This document shows, in pieces, positions 6,404 through 14,517 of a DNA stretch of 64,000 nucleotides (position 1 is the first letter of the stretch; every line of letters begins with the position of its first letter). The translations under genes were made by a program, and so were the position numbers. The notes under the pieces are model-generated. The model did no database searches, was not told the origin of the DNA, and was given only the letters and a program-made list of their open reading frames with translations. This DNA is from Roseburia sp. (GTDB lineage: Bacteria > Bacillota > Clostridia > Lachnospirales > Lachnospiraceae). The stretch is taken from assembly GCA_022771695.1 (NCBI GenBank), contig JALEKJ010000015.1, forward strand, positions 22,948 to 86,947, written 5' to 3'.

Positions 6404-8086
6404 ATGAAAAGTAAGAAGATTTTAAAAATAGGTGTTGTTCTTATAAGTTGTAGTACATTTTTGACAGGGTGCGGACAAAGCGCAGAATCGACAGTGACAC
6501 AGGAGAATGTTACCGAGGAAGCGCAACCGGGTATAAAGACGGAGACAGAAGAAGAAACCTACGCGGATGCAACACAAATTTTGTTGTCAGATGCGGGTGT
6601 CACAGTGGACGGCAAGGACGCTGCGACAGAGGATACGGGGGCCGTGTATGTTGCGCATGATATTATTTACTATGAGGATGGAAAAGATTTTACATACGGA
6701 GAGGGAACAGAAGCGGATGCTCATACGAAAGAAGAGGCAGAAGAACACACGGTAGTTCATATTACAGAGCCCGGCAGTTATCACATAAGCGGAACCCTGT
6801 CTGCCGGACAGATTGCAGTGGACTTGGGTGAGGATGCAGAGGAGAATCCGGAGGCGGTTGTCACCCTGATATTAGACAATGCAGATATCAGTTGCTCTGT
6901 CGCACCGGCAGTGATTTTCTATGAGGTCTATGAGTGCGGTACCGTGGATGAAGAATCAGCAACAAAAGATGTAGATACTGCTACAGCAGGTGCAAATGTC
7001 ATTATTGCAGACGGAAGCGTCAATAATATTTCGGGTTCCTACGTGGCAAAGATTTACAAGTCGTATGAATTGAGCGAGGATGGCACCGAGGCGGTTGACA
7101 GCAAAAAGCTACATAAATACGATGGTGCTTTCTATTCGAAAATGTCAATGAATATTGACGGTGGTGAGGAAGGTACAGGAATACTTAATATTACAGCGGA
7201 AAACGAAGGCCTTGATTCGGAACTGCATCTGACTGTGAATGGAGGAAATATTAATATTACTTCAGGAAATGATGGAATTAATACCAATGAGGACGGAGTT
7301 TCGGTTACTACAATTAATGGGGGAAATCTAAATATTGTGGTAGATGGAGCAACCGGAGAGGGAGACGGTATTGATTCTAACGGTTGGTTAGTTATCAATG
7401 GTGGAACGGTTACGGCGGCAGCTTGTGCATCCAGCGCGGATGCCGGTATTGATTCGGATATGGGAATTCATATCAATGGCGGAACCGTTGTGGCAACCGG
7501 CAATATGCTGGACGAGATTTCCGAGAGTACGCAGAATTATATTGTATTAAGTTTTTTTTCCGGACAGGAGGGAGGAACAAGTTATTCCATCAAAGACGAA
7601 GCCGGTGGTACGGTAGTAGAAAGCACGCCGGCGAACGATTTTACGTATTTCATTTTTTCAAGTGAAAGTTTGATCGAGGGAACCTATTCTATATGGATGG
7701 ATGACTCGCAGCTTTCCGGTATAGAATCCGAAAGCGGTATGGCAGGTCCGGGAAGGGGCGGCGTGCCACACGGTGGAGAGATGCCGGAAGGAATGGAACG
7801 TCCGGAAGATGGAGAGATGCCGGAAGGAATGGAACGTTCGGAAGAAGGAGAAAAGCCAGAAGGAATGGAACGTTCGGAAGAAGGAGAAAACCCAGAGAGA
7901 ATGGAACGTCCGGAAGGAGAAAAGAAACCGGAGAGAATGGAAGTGCCGGAAGGAGCAGAACTGCCGGAAGGTATAGAGATACCGGAAGCTGGCGAAATGC
8001 ATGCTCTGGAAGAGTCATCGATAGATTTTGTAGTAAGTACAGGTGGAAACTATTATAGTAATGTAGGAATTGCCGATCAGGAATAG
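6404..8086 (+). CDS. Beta-helix carbohydrate-binding lipoprotein (Cthe_2159/DUF4353-like)
   Basis: This 560-residue protein has a lipoprotein signal with lipobox Cys23 (FLTGCGQS). The central region (about 95-450) shows repeats such as ILNITAENEGLDSELHLTVN, GGNINITSGNDGINTNEDGV and GDGIDSNGWLVINGGTV, the right-handed parallel beta-helix pattern of Cthe_2159-type polysaccharide-binding proteins. The region from about 460 to 540 is an acidic degenerate repeat (MPEGMERPEDGE, KPEGMERSEEGE) that may act as a wall spacer. It is monocistronic, ending in a very long hairpin. A similar lipoprotein is encoded at 10682. Ligand and role are inferred from the family. Confidence 0.8.
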   Translation: MKSKKILKIGVVLISCSTFLTGCGQSAESTVTQENVTEEAQPGIKTETEEETYADATQILLSDAGVTVDGKDAATEDTGAVYVAHDIIYYEDGKDFTYGEGTEADAHTKEEAEEHTVVHITEPGSYHISGTLSAGQIAVDLGEDAEENPEAVVTLILDNADISCSVAPAVIFYEVYECGTVDEESATKDVDTATAGANVIIADGSVNNISGSYVAKIYKSYELSEDGTEAVDSKKLHKYDGAFYSKMSMNIDGGEEGTGILNITAENEGLDSELHLTVNGGNINITSGNDGINTNEDGVSVTTINGGNLNIVVDGATGEGDGIDSNGWLVINGGTVTAAACASSADAGIDSDMGIHINGGTVVATGNMLDEISESTQNYIVLSFFSGQEGGTSYSIKDEAGGTVVESTPANDFTYFIFSSESLIEGTYSIWMDDSQLSGIESESGMAGPGRGGVPHGGEMPEGMERPEDGEMPEGMERSEEGEKPEGMERSEEGENPERMERPEGEKKPERMEVPEGAELPEGIEIPEAGEMHALEESSIDFVVSTGGNYYSNVGIADQE

Positions 8087-8148
8087 ATGAGAGGTAAAAG
8101 AAAAACTCCAGAGAAAATTCTCTGGAGTTTTTCTTTTACCTCTCATCT
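8085..8148. terminator. Bidirectional terminator, 30-bp perfect inverted repeat
   Basis: Arms 8085-8114 and 8119-8148 are exact reverse complements around the 4-nt loop AAAT. A-rich and T-rich tracts lie inside the arms (AAAAGAAAAA and its complement). It separates the convergent genes ending at 8086 and 8149 and overlaps the stop codon of the lipoprotein gene. Confidence 0.85.
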
Positions 8149-8670
8149 TTAAATCTGCATATAGTTATTTTTCGTAGTATAAAAGCATACCATAAACATG
8201 ATTGTAAGCACAAAGGAGGCAACAATGAAGACAACAGCGAGCATTGGCATAAGCAGAGATACATACGCTAAAAGTTCCAAGACGGCCAGCGGCTTCCAGA
8301 GACGAAGCAGATTCTCTCCATTCAAATCCACGCTGTATTTTCCTTCCACGTCCAAAATTCCCTGAATGATATTATAAGAGATGTACAAGCTGACAATAGT
8401 TGCAATAATGCCTGCAAAAGTAGTGAACCAACTTAGAGTGCGGGCAAGACCAAACAGGTCAAGCGAATAAAAAATTATAGAATATACAACCATTCCCTTG
8501 GCAAAAAGGATGGCTTTTGTAAAGAAAGCACTTTCTTCCACTAATTCCTTTAATCCCAACACAATCAGAATAAAGCCGGCGAAATCTGGTAAAATACCGA
8601 TCATGCTGTCACCGATGGTAATGTTAAAATTTAAAAATATTAACAAAAGTCCCCAAAATACATGATTCAT
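8149..8670 (-). CDS. Multi-pass membrane protein of unknown function
   Basis: The 173-residue product starts at MNHVFWGLLLIFLNF, chosen because GGAGGAAGTT lies just upstream of that ATG. It has about five hydrophobic segments (GLLLIFLNFNITIG, FAGFILIVLGLKEL, MVVYSIIFYSLDLFGL, TTFAGIIATIVSLYIS, LMPMLAVVFIVASFVLTIMF). No catalytic motif is visible. It is a single gene facing the lipoprotein gene. Confidence 0.7.
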   Translation of the reverse strand: MNHVFWGLLLIFLNFNITIGDSMIGILPDFAGFILIVLGLKELVEESAFFTKAILFAKGMVVYSIIFYSLDLFGLARTLSWFTTFAGIIATIVSLYISYNIIQGILDVEGKYSVDLNGENLLRLWKPLAVLELLAYVSLLMPMLAVVFIVASFVLTIMFMVCFYTTKNNYMQI

Positions 8671-8898
8671 AACTTCCTCCAAGCAACTCCACCACATGTT
8701 GTTACAAATTATATCATAGGAGGGGCTGCTGTTCTAGGGGATAATATTATCAGACATTATATGAGCAGAATGGCAGAGGTTGCCTCAGGTATAATCTCTT
8801 TGTTTGGATAATCAAAATAATTTTGAAAAAGCTATAGACAATACACTTTATTGTGATATACTTTTAACGTATAAAACAAGCGATAGGAGAGTTTAGTT

Positions 8899-9240
8899 AT
8901 GATTCAGAAGAGAAGTATTGCAGTATGTATTATTTTGTCTATTGTTACCTGTGGCATTTATGGTCTCTATTGGATGGCTTGTCTAAATAATGATGTAAAC
9001 ACAGCGTCTAATACTTTCGGAACATCCGGTGGCATGGTAGTTCTTTTGACACTCATTACCTGTGGCATTTATGGTATTTACTGGGCATATAAACAGGGCG
9101 AGAAGGTTGATGCTGCGAAGAACAACCGTGGCATTCCATCCAGCAATAGTGGTATTTTATACCTACTGTTAACTATTTTTGGTTTATCAATCGTAGCATG
9201 GGCATTGATGCAGAGCGAGCTGAATCAGATGGCAGTATAA
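8899..9240 (+). CDS. DUF4234-like membrane protein
   Basis: This 113-residue protein has two copies of a TCGIYG(L/I)YW motif (VTCGIYGLYWMACLNNDVN at 17-35 and ITCGIYGIYWAYKQGEKV at 54-71) and a third hydrophobic segment (ILYLLLTIFGLSIVAWALMQ). This matches the small DUF4234/superinfection-immunity-like membrane proteins of Firmicutes, whose role is unknown. Its stop overlaps the start of the next gene by one base, so the two are probably co-translated. Confidence 0.8.
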   Translation: MIQKRSIAVCIILSIVTCGIYGLYWMACLNNDVNTASNTFGTSGGMVVLLTLITCGIYGIYWAYKQGEKVDAAKNNRGIPSSNSGILYLLLTIFGLSIVAWALMQSELNQMAV

Positions 9241-9620
9241 TGTGGCAGGCGCGTTTACGGAAAATCGCCGGCTATGCGGGGGTGATTCTGGCGGCAGGTA
9301 TCTGCTATGGCGTGTTCGTACAGAGAACCGGACTTGCAATACCTTGCCTTTTCCATTTGGTGACCGGGCTACAGTGCCCGGGCTGCGGGGTGACGCGGAT
9401 GTGTGTCGCATTGCTGCGCTTGGATTTTGAGACAGCGTTTTACAGCAACCGGGCACTATTCTTATTATTGCCGGTGCTTGGAACGGTGTTTCTCACATAC
9501 ATAGCAGATTACGTCAAGAATGGAAAATGGAATATGAATCGCGTGCAGTCAGGAATTATCTATGCATGCATTGTCATCATGGTGATATTTGGAGTAATTC
9601 GCAACATATTGCCGCTATAA
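9240..9620 (+). CDS. DUF2752 membrane protein
   Basis: The 126-residue product has the DUF2752 signature CPGCGVTRMCVALLRLDFET followed by AFYSNRALFLLLP, flanked by three hydrophobic helices. The start is the ATG overlapping the previous TAA (TAATG at 9238-9242), which avoids a long overlap. DUF2752 proteins are small membrane proteins of unknown function that often neighbour DUF4234-like genes, as here. Confidence 0.85.
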   Translation: MWQARLRKIAGYAGVILAAGICYGVFVQRTGLAIPCLFHLVTGLQCPGCGVTRMCVALLRLDFETAFYSNRALFLLLPVLGTVFLTYIADYVKNGKWNMNRVQSGIIYACIVIMVIFGVIRNILPL

Positions 9621-9626
9621 TTTTAT

Positions 9627-9682
9627 AAGGAAAAAAGAAACGGTATTCGACTGCTCACGCGAATACCGTTTCTTTTTTCCTT
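9627..9682. terminator. Terminator with 23-bp stem
   Basis: Arms 9627-9649 and 9660-9682 pair perfectly around a 10-nt loop. The 3' arm is rich in T (TTTCTTTTTTCCTT), so it can stop transcription from the left, and probably from both sides. Confidence 0.85.
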
Positions 9683-9745
9683 GCTAGCGTGTGCGTCAAA
9701 CGCATATATTGTTCATATGATAATAAAAACAGAGGATATGATAAG

Positions 9746-10531
9746 ATGAACGGCATTGATGTGAGCCAATGGCAGGGGTATATTGATTTTGAAGCAGTCA
9801 GACGAGCAGGGGTGGAGCTTGTATATATCAAAGCGAGTGAGGGAACCGATTTGGTAGATCCGTTTTTTTTTCGAAATTATGCGAATGCAAGTAATGCAGG
9901 GCTGCCTGTGGGTTTTTATCATTACCTGACAGCGCGAAGCGTAGAGGAAACTGGAGCGGAGGCGTATCATTTTGTTGAGACCGTAGAAGGGCTTAGGAAT
10001 GATGCCAGGCTTGTGATGGATATTGAGGATATTGCAGGACTTACGCGTGAGGAAGTGAATCGGATTGCAGGAGCTTTTTTGAAGGCGGTGCAGGAGTACA
10101 GTGGGAAAATGCCGGCAATCTATGCGGGTGCGGACAATGCGGCGCAGATTCTGGGAGAAGAGCTTGTGGTGTATCCGCTTTGGATTGCAGAGTATGATGT
10201 GGATGAGCCGACTATGGATAATTTGTGGGAGACATGGGCTGGCTGGCAGTATACGGATATGGGGCGTGTTGCGGGGATACAGGGGCATGTAGACCGAGAC
10301 ATATTTACCGAGGAAATATTGGAGGAGTCATCGGAGCCGATTACAAGAAGTGGGGAACGACCATCTTACCGGATACGGCAGAGAACATACCGTATTTACC
10401 GAATCAGAAGCGGAGATACGCTTTTTTCGATTGCGCAGCGTTTTGGCGTAGAGGTGGAGGCACTGGAACAGCTTAATAAGATGAAAGACCCTAATCTCAT
10501 CTATGCAGGGCAGTTGTTAAAAATTCCATGA
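9746..10531 (+). CDS. GH25 lysozyme with C-terminal LysM domain
   Basis: This 261-residue N-acetylmuramidase starts MNGIDVSQWQGYIDFEAV, the GH25 opening with the catalytic Asp in DVSQWQG. LVMDIEDI holds the second acidic pair, and WAGWQYTD is also typical. The C-terminal 45 residues (YRIRSGDTLFSIAQRFGVEV, LNKMKDPNLIYAGQLLKIP) form a LysM peptidoglycan-binding domain. The ATG at 9746 is preferred over the upstream start because AGAGGATATG lies before it. There is no signal peptide. It is not part of the prophage and could serve in cell-wall turnover or be a phage remnant. Confidence 0.9.
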   Translation: MNGIDVSQWQGYIDFEAVRRAGVELVYIKASEGTDLVDPFFFRNYANASNAGLPVGFYHYLTARSVEETGAEAYHFVETVEGLRNDARLVMDIEDIAGLTREEVNRIAGAFLKAVQEYSGKMPAIYAGADNAAQILGEELVVYPLWIAEYDVDEPTMDNLWETWAGWQYTDMGRVAGIQGHVDRDIFTEEILEESSEPITRSGERPSYRIRQRTYRIYRIRSGDTLFSIAQRFGVEVEALEQLNKMKDPNLIYAGQLLKIP

Positions 10532-10681
10532 TAGGAAAAGAAGAGTTTTATTGAAACGTAGGTGATGATAGATTCATGACAAATTAACGAGAACGACACA
10601 TCGCTATCACATTGCCTTACTATACTCTCCTTATCAAAAGAAAAAGCAAGAGAATCATCAAAATAGAAGGAGAGATGGACG

Positions 10682-12532
10682 ATGAAACGAAAAAAATTAT
10701 TAGCACTGGGATGTGTGGCTGTGATGTTGGTATCCTGCATGAGCGGATGTCAGGGAAAGAGTGAAAGCAGCGAGGTGGTTGAAGAGGAGAGCATAGCATC
10801 GACAGAAGATAGCGTACAGGCAGAAGGTGACGCCATGACTGTGAAGGTTACTGCGGTGGAGGGGGATACGATTACCGCGGAAGTAGGAACGCTTACCATA
10901 GCAGAGATGGGCGAGATGCCGGAGAGTGGAGCGCCAAGCGGAGAGGCACCAAGTGGAGAGACGCCAAGCGGAGAGGCACCAAGTGGAGAGGCACCAAGCG
11001 GAGAGGCGCCAAGCGGAGAGGCACCAAGTGGAGAGACGCCAAGCGGAGAGGCACCAAGTGGAGAGGCACCAAGCGGAGAGGCACCAAGTGGAGAAAACAA
11101 AGAAAAAACGGAAATGCCGGAAGGAGAAGTACCGAGCGGTATGCCTGGCGGCAGTAGTTTTGAATCTTTCGGAGAGGCGATAACATTTACTTTGACGGAT
11201 AATACGGTTATTACGTTAGAGTATCTGCAGGGCAGTGGAGAAGGCAGCGCAGAAGACGTGGTATTAGGAGCAGTTTTGGAAGTTACGCTTGATGCAGAAG
11301 GCAATGCAACTGCAATTACAGTAAAAAATCTAAACGCTGGAAATGGGTTCGGCGGCAGCAGTGTGGTGACAAACGGCACTGCTGCAAATACGATAGATGA
11401 GGACACAGAGGAGGAGGCAGAATGCTATGCCTCCTCCGGAGATGATGAGAACGCGCTCCGTGTAGATGGCGCAACGGTAACACTTAAGGATGTTATCGTC
11501 GAAAAGCGCGGTGGGGCATCCTCCAACACGGAGAACGGTGATTTTTATGGACAGAATGCAGGATTTTTAGCATTGAATGGTGCACAGGTAACGATTCAAA
11601 ACGCAACAGTTCATACCAATGCCGTAAATGGTAATGGTGTGTTCAGCTATGGAGAAGGAACGGTAGTCACCATTTCAGATTCGACGATTCGCACGACAAT
11701 GAATAATTCTGGTGGAATCCAGACAACAGGAGGCGGCACAATGATTGCCGCTAATTTAGATGTTGAGACGCAGGGGAATTCTGCGGCGGCAATCCGCAGT
11801 GACCGAGGAGGCGGTACTGTGACCGTGGATGGCGGAAACTATGTGACAAACGGAACCGGAAGCCCGGCAATTTACTGTACGGCTGATATTACGGTAGCAA
11901 ATGCAACGCTGACTGCAAACGCCAGTGAAGGTGTTGTTGTAGAGGGAAAAAATTCGGTTTCTCTGACGGACTGTGACGTAACCGGTAATATGGATAATAC
12001 ATATAACGGTGATTCAAAGGAAAATATTCACTGTATTATGATTTATCAGAGCATGTCCGGCGACGCGGCGGTGGGCGAAGCAGCTTTTTCGGCGAATGGC
12101 GGAAGCATTACTTCATTGGCAGGAGATATGTTTTACGTTACGAATACGGACTGTGAAATTAATTTGAAAAATGTAGTATTTACACTTGCAAATGACGTAT
12201 TTTTACGTGTTGAGGGAAATTCATCTTCCCGCGGCTGGGGAACGGAAGGTGCGAACGGCGGAGATGTCATTCTGACGGCAGATGCACAGACATTTGAGGG
12301 GAATATTCTGGTAGATGAGATTTCTTCCTTGAATCTTACTATGAAAAACAACACAAACTTTACCGGAGCGATCAATCCGGACGGTGAGGGCGGAACAGTA
12401 GAGGTGACATTGGACAGTAAGTCCACATGGACACTGACGGCAGACAGCTATATCACCGGCTTTGACGGAGATACTTCCAATATCCGGAGTAATGGTTATC
12501 ATCTGTATGTGAATGGCGAGCAGATTGTATAA
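10682..12532 (+). CDS. Repeat-bearing beta-helix lipoprotein
   Basis: This 616-residue protein has a lipoprotein signal (lipobox Cys23, CMSGCQGK), an N-terminal domain of about 60 residues, an 11-copy PSGE repeat (84-138) and a long right-handed beta-helix region rich in NGAQVTIQNATVHTNAVNG, TVVTISDSTIRTTMNNSGG and TVTVDGGNYVTNGTGSPA. This resembles polymorphic-outer-membrane-like or pectate-lyase-like helices without visible catalytic residues. It is likely a surface polysaccharide-binding or adhesive protein. AGAAGGAGAG lies upstream of the ATG. It shares its overall plan with the lipoprotein at 6404. Confidence 0.75.
   Translation: MKRKKLLALGCVAVMLVSCMSGCQGKSESSEVVEEESIASTEDSVQAEGDAMTVKVTAVEGDTITAEVGTLTIAEMGEMPESGAPSGEAPSGETPSGEAPSGEAPSGEAPSGEAPSGETPSGEAPSGEAPSGEAPSGENKEKTEMPEGEVPSGMPGGSSFESFGEAITFTLTDNTVITLEYLQGSGEGSAEDVVLGAVLEVTLDAEGNATAITVKNLNAGNGFGGSSVVTNGTAANTIDEDTEEEAECYASSGDDENALRVDGATVTLKDVIVEKRGGASSNTENGDFYGQNAGFLALNGAQVTIQNATVHTNAVNGNGVFSYGEGTVVTISDSTIRTTMNNSGGIQTTGGGTMIAANLDVETQGNSAAAIRSDRGGGTVTVDGGNYVTNGTGSPAIYCTADITVANATLTANASEGVVVEGKNSVSLTDCDVTGNMDNTYNGDSKENIHCIMIYQSMSGDAAVGEAAFSANGGSITSLAGDMFYVTNTDCEINLKNVVFTLANDVFLRVEGNSSSRGWGTEGANGGDVILTADAQTFEGNILVDEISSLNLTMKNNTNFTGAINPDGEGGTVEVTLDSKSTWTLTADSYITGFDGDTSNIRSNGYHLYVNGEQIV
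10931..11095 (+). repeat. 15-bp coding minisatellite, 11 copies
   Basis: Eleven in-frame 15-bp units encode A/T-P-S-G-E. They differ only at a few positions (GCA/GCG/ACG, AGC/AGT). The near-identity suggests recent expansion, and the copy number probably varies between strains without changing the frame. Confidence 0.95.
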
Positions 12533-12613
12533 TAGAATCAAATCACCTGCCCTTGACAGAGAGAAATGAGATTATTATGATGAAGAAAGTTGAAAAAGGG
12601 AGAGGTGCAGAAA

Positions 12614-13159
12614 ATGGAACGATTGGATATTGTAGATGAAAACGGAATGCCGACGGGTGAGACGGTAGCGCGCGTCGTTGCACATAGGGAGGGAATCCGG
12701 CATCGTACCTCCCATGTATGGATTTTTCGAAAAAGAGGAACTGTGGTGCAGGTACTTTTGCAGAAACGGAGTGACAATAAGGATTCCTATCCAGGGTGCT
12801 ATGATATATCGAGTGCAGGACATATTCCGGCAGGCTGCGATTTCATCCCTTCTGCACTTCGTGAGCTTAAGGAAGAGCTTGGCGTGGATATCCGCGCGGA
12901 AGAATTGATTTATTGTGGACAGCGTCATTTTATGTTTGAACAAGAATTTCACGGGGAACTCTTCCGAGACAATCAGGTGAGCAATGTCTATGCACTTTGG
13001 TTGGACAAAGAGGCAGAGGACTTTACATTGCAAAAGGAAGAAATCTCCGAAGTGCAGTGGATGGATTTTTCAGACTGTATGGAAGCTGTGCAGGAAAACC
13101 GGATTTCTCATTGTATCTATATGGAAGAATTGGAACTCTTAAAAGAAAAAATCTCTTGA
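12614..13159 (+). CDS. Nudix hydrolase, YfcD/IPP-isomerase-like subgroup
   Basis: This 181-residue protein begins MERLDIVDENGMPTGE. The Nudix box reads GHIPAG, C, DFIPSAL, RELKEELGV, so the catalytic REUxEExGU core is intact but Cys takes the place of the usual first Glu. A small residue there is common in this subgroup. LDIVDENG and HRTSHVWIF also fit. The substrate (a nucleoside diphosphate derivative) cannot be told. The ATG at 12614 follows GGGAGAGGTG. It lies 48 bp before the MerR gene and may be co-transcribed with it. Confidence 0.85.
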   Translation: MERLDIVDENGMPTGETVARVVAHREGIRHRTSHVWIFRKRGTVVQVLLQKRSDNKDSYPGCYDISSAGHIPAGCDFIPSALRELKEELGVDIRAEELIYCGQRHFMFEQEFHGELFRDNQVSNVYALWLDKEAEDFTLQKEEISEVQWMDFSDCMEAVQENRISHCIYMEELELLKEKIS

Positions 13160-13207
13160 CTTTGACGTAACGGAAAGCTGTATGCTTGTTATGCAGGAGG
13201 GGAATAT

Positions 13208-13978
13208 ATGGAATACAGTATCAGCGAATTGTCAGAATTGGCGGGAGTCAGTGCACGGACGCTGCGCTACTATGATGAAATCGGATTGCTGAAGCCATTG
13301 CGTACGAGCGAGGCAGGCTATCGTTTTTATGGAGAAAAAGAAGTGGAGTTGTTGCAGCAGATTCTTTTTTACCGGGAACGGGGGTTGGAATTGGAGCAGA
13401 TTGCGGCGACACTCTATAATCCGGAGTTTGATATCCGAAGTGCGCTACAAGAACATCTCCTGGAACTAGAGCAGCAGCGCAGGCGGACAGACCGGCTGAT
13501 TGCAAATATTAAGCAGACAATTGCGTCACTGGAAGGAGAAGCTGAAATGAGTGATAAGGAAAGATTTGCAGCGTTTAAGGAAGAATTAGTTGCAGAAAAC
13601 GAGCGTAAATACGGTTCGGAGATACGTGAAAAGTATGGTGATGAGGCAGTAGATGCATCGAACCGTAAGATGCTTGGTATGTCCGAGGCGGAGTATCAGG
13701 AGTTTGAGCAGCTTGGCAAGGAGATTGTGGTTCGCTTGGAAGAAGCGGTGCGGGAAAAGAAGCCGACAGACGGAGCGGAGGCAAATGAGATTGCCGCGTT
13801 ACACAAAGCATGGCTGATGAAGACATGGAATCAGTATAGCAAGGAGGCACATATCGGGCTTGGGCAGATGTATGTGGCAGATGAACGTTTCCGAAACTAT
13901 TATGACAAAAATGTGGCAGGTTGCGCGGAATTTTTGAAAGGGGCGATTGAAGCATACTGCACAGAGACAACGGAATAA
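13208..13978 (+). CDS. MerR-family regulator with TipAS-like domain
   Basis: The 256-residue protein has an N-terminal winged helix (YSISELSELAGVSARTLRYY, GLLKPLRTSEAGYRFYGEKE), a coiled-coil dimerisation helix (about 75-115) and a C-terminal TipAS-like domain (KYGDEAVDASNRKMLGMSEA, HKAWLMKTWNQYSKEAHIGL, FRNYYDKNVAGCAEFL). TipAL proteins bind thiopeptides and other drugs and activate their own promoter and export genes. A multidrug-response role is therefore plausible, with the ligand unknown. A GGAGGGG site precedes the ATG, and a terminator follows. Confidence 0.9.
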   Translation: MEYSISELSELAGVSARTLRYYDEIGLLKPLRTSEAGYRFYGEKEVELLQQILFYRERGLELEQIAATLYNPEFDIRSALQEHLLELEQQRRRTDRLIANIKQTIASLEGEAEMSDKERFAAFKEELVAENERKYGSEIREKYGDEAVDASNRKMLGMSEAEYQEFEQLGKEIVVRLEEAVREKKPTDGAEANEIAALHKAWLMKTWNQYSKEAHIGLGQMYVADERFRNYYDKNVAGCAEFLKGAIEAYCTETTE

Positions 13979-13992
13979 TAAGAATGGTTTTC

Positions 13993-14030
13993 ACAAGGTC
14001 ACTTCTTTCTGGGGAGTGACCTTGTTTTTG
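13993..14030 (+). terminator. Terminator after the MerR gene
   Basis: An 11-bp stem (ACAAGGTCACT, 13993-14003, with 14015-14025) is followed by TTTTTG. Confidence 0.85.
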
Positions 14031-14061
14031 TTTGGCTTCAAGCTATTTTATCGTGTTGACA

Positions 14062-14100
14062 TTGACAGTATGTATTGTTTGTATTAATATAAACAATACA
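14062..14100 (+). promoter_or_regulatory. Promoter overlapped by a 30-bp palindromic operator
   Basis: TTGACA (14062-14067), a 17-bp spacer and TAATAT (14085-14090) form a near-consensus sigma-A promoter. The 30-bp near-perfect palindrome 14071-14100 (arms TGTATTGTTT and AAACAATACA) covers the spacer, the -10 box and the first downstream bases. It ends 33 bp before the YtrA-like gene, so autorepression by that protein is the natural reading. Confidence 0.85.
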
Positions 14101-14133
14101 AAGATAGACGGAAACAGAGAAAGGAGCGGAAAA

Positions 14134-14517
14134 ATGATTATTGCGATTGATGACAGCTCAGATATTCCGATTTATCAACAACTGAGAAACCAGATTGTGC
14201 TTGGAATTTCCGATGGCAGGCTAAAACCCGGGGAACAGTTGCCGACGGTGCGGGCACTTGCAACGGAAATTGGAGTGAATGTGATGACGGTCAATCGGGC
14301 ATATCAGGTATTAAAACAGGAGGGGTACATTGTAACCGACCGCAGGAACGGCGCGAAGGTTCGGACGGAATTTGCCGGGGGAGGAAAACTTTCTGCGGAG
14401 GCGGAGGAAACGCTCCGTCGGATTGCTTCGGAAGCGAAAATTGCCGGGATGACGCAGGAGGAATTTATCAGGATCTGCAGAGGTTATTTTTTACAGAATA
14501 GGGGGGACGGAAAATGA
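14134..14517 (+). CDS. GntR-family regulator, YtrA type
   Basis: This 127-residue protein has the compact YtrA layout: a winged helix (DIPIYQQLRNQIVLGISDGR, LPTVRALATEIGVNVMTVN, YQVLKQEGYI) and a short C-terminal dimerisation tail instead of a large ligand domain. The ATG at 14134 follows AAAGGAGCGG. Such repressors control ABC transporter or membrane-protein operons that respond to cell-wall antibiotics. It overlaps the next gene by 4 bp (ATGA), and its own promoter carries the palindrome at 14071-14100. Confidence 0.92.
   Translation: MIIAIDDSSDIPIYQQLRNQIVLGISDGRLKPGEQLPTVRALATEIGVNVMTVNRAYQVLKQEGYIVTDRRNGAKVRTEFAGGGKLSAEAEETLRRIASEAKIAGMTQEEFIRICRGYFLQNRGDGK

Noticed and set aside
10931..11095. 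CRISPR-like or intergenic repeat
   Set aside because: The 15-bp units are in frame and encode PSGE inside a lipoprotein.
10750..11406. Minus-strand ORF of 218 codons
   Set aside because: It is the antisense of the PSGE repeat; its Ser/Leu-Gly repeats only mirror the coding strand.
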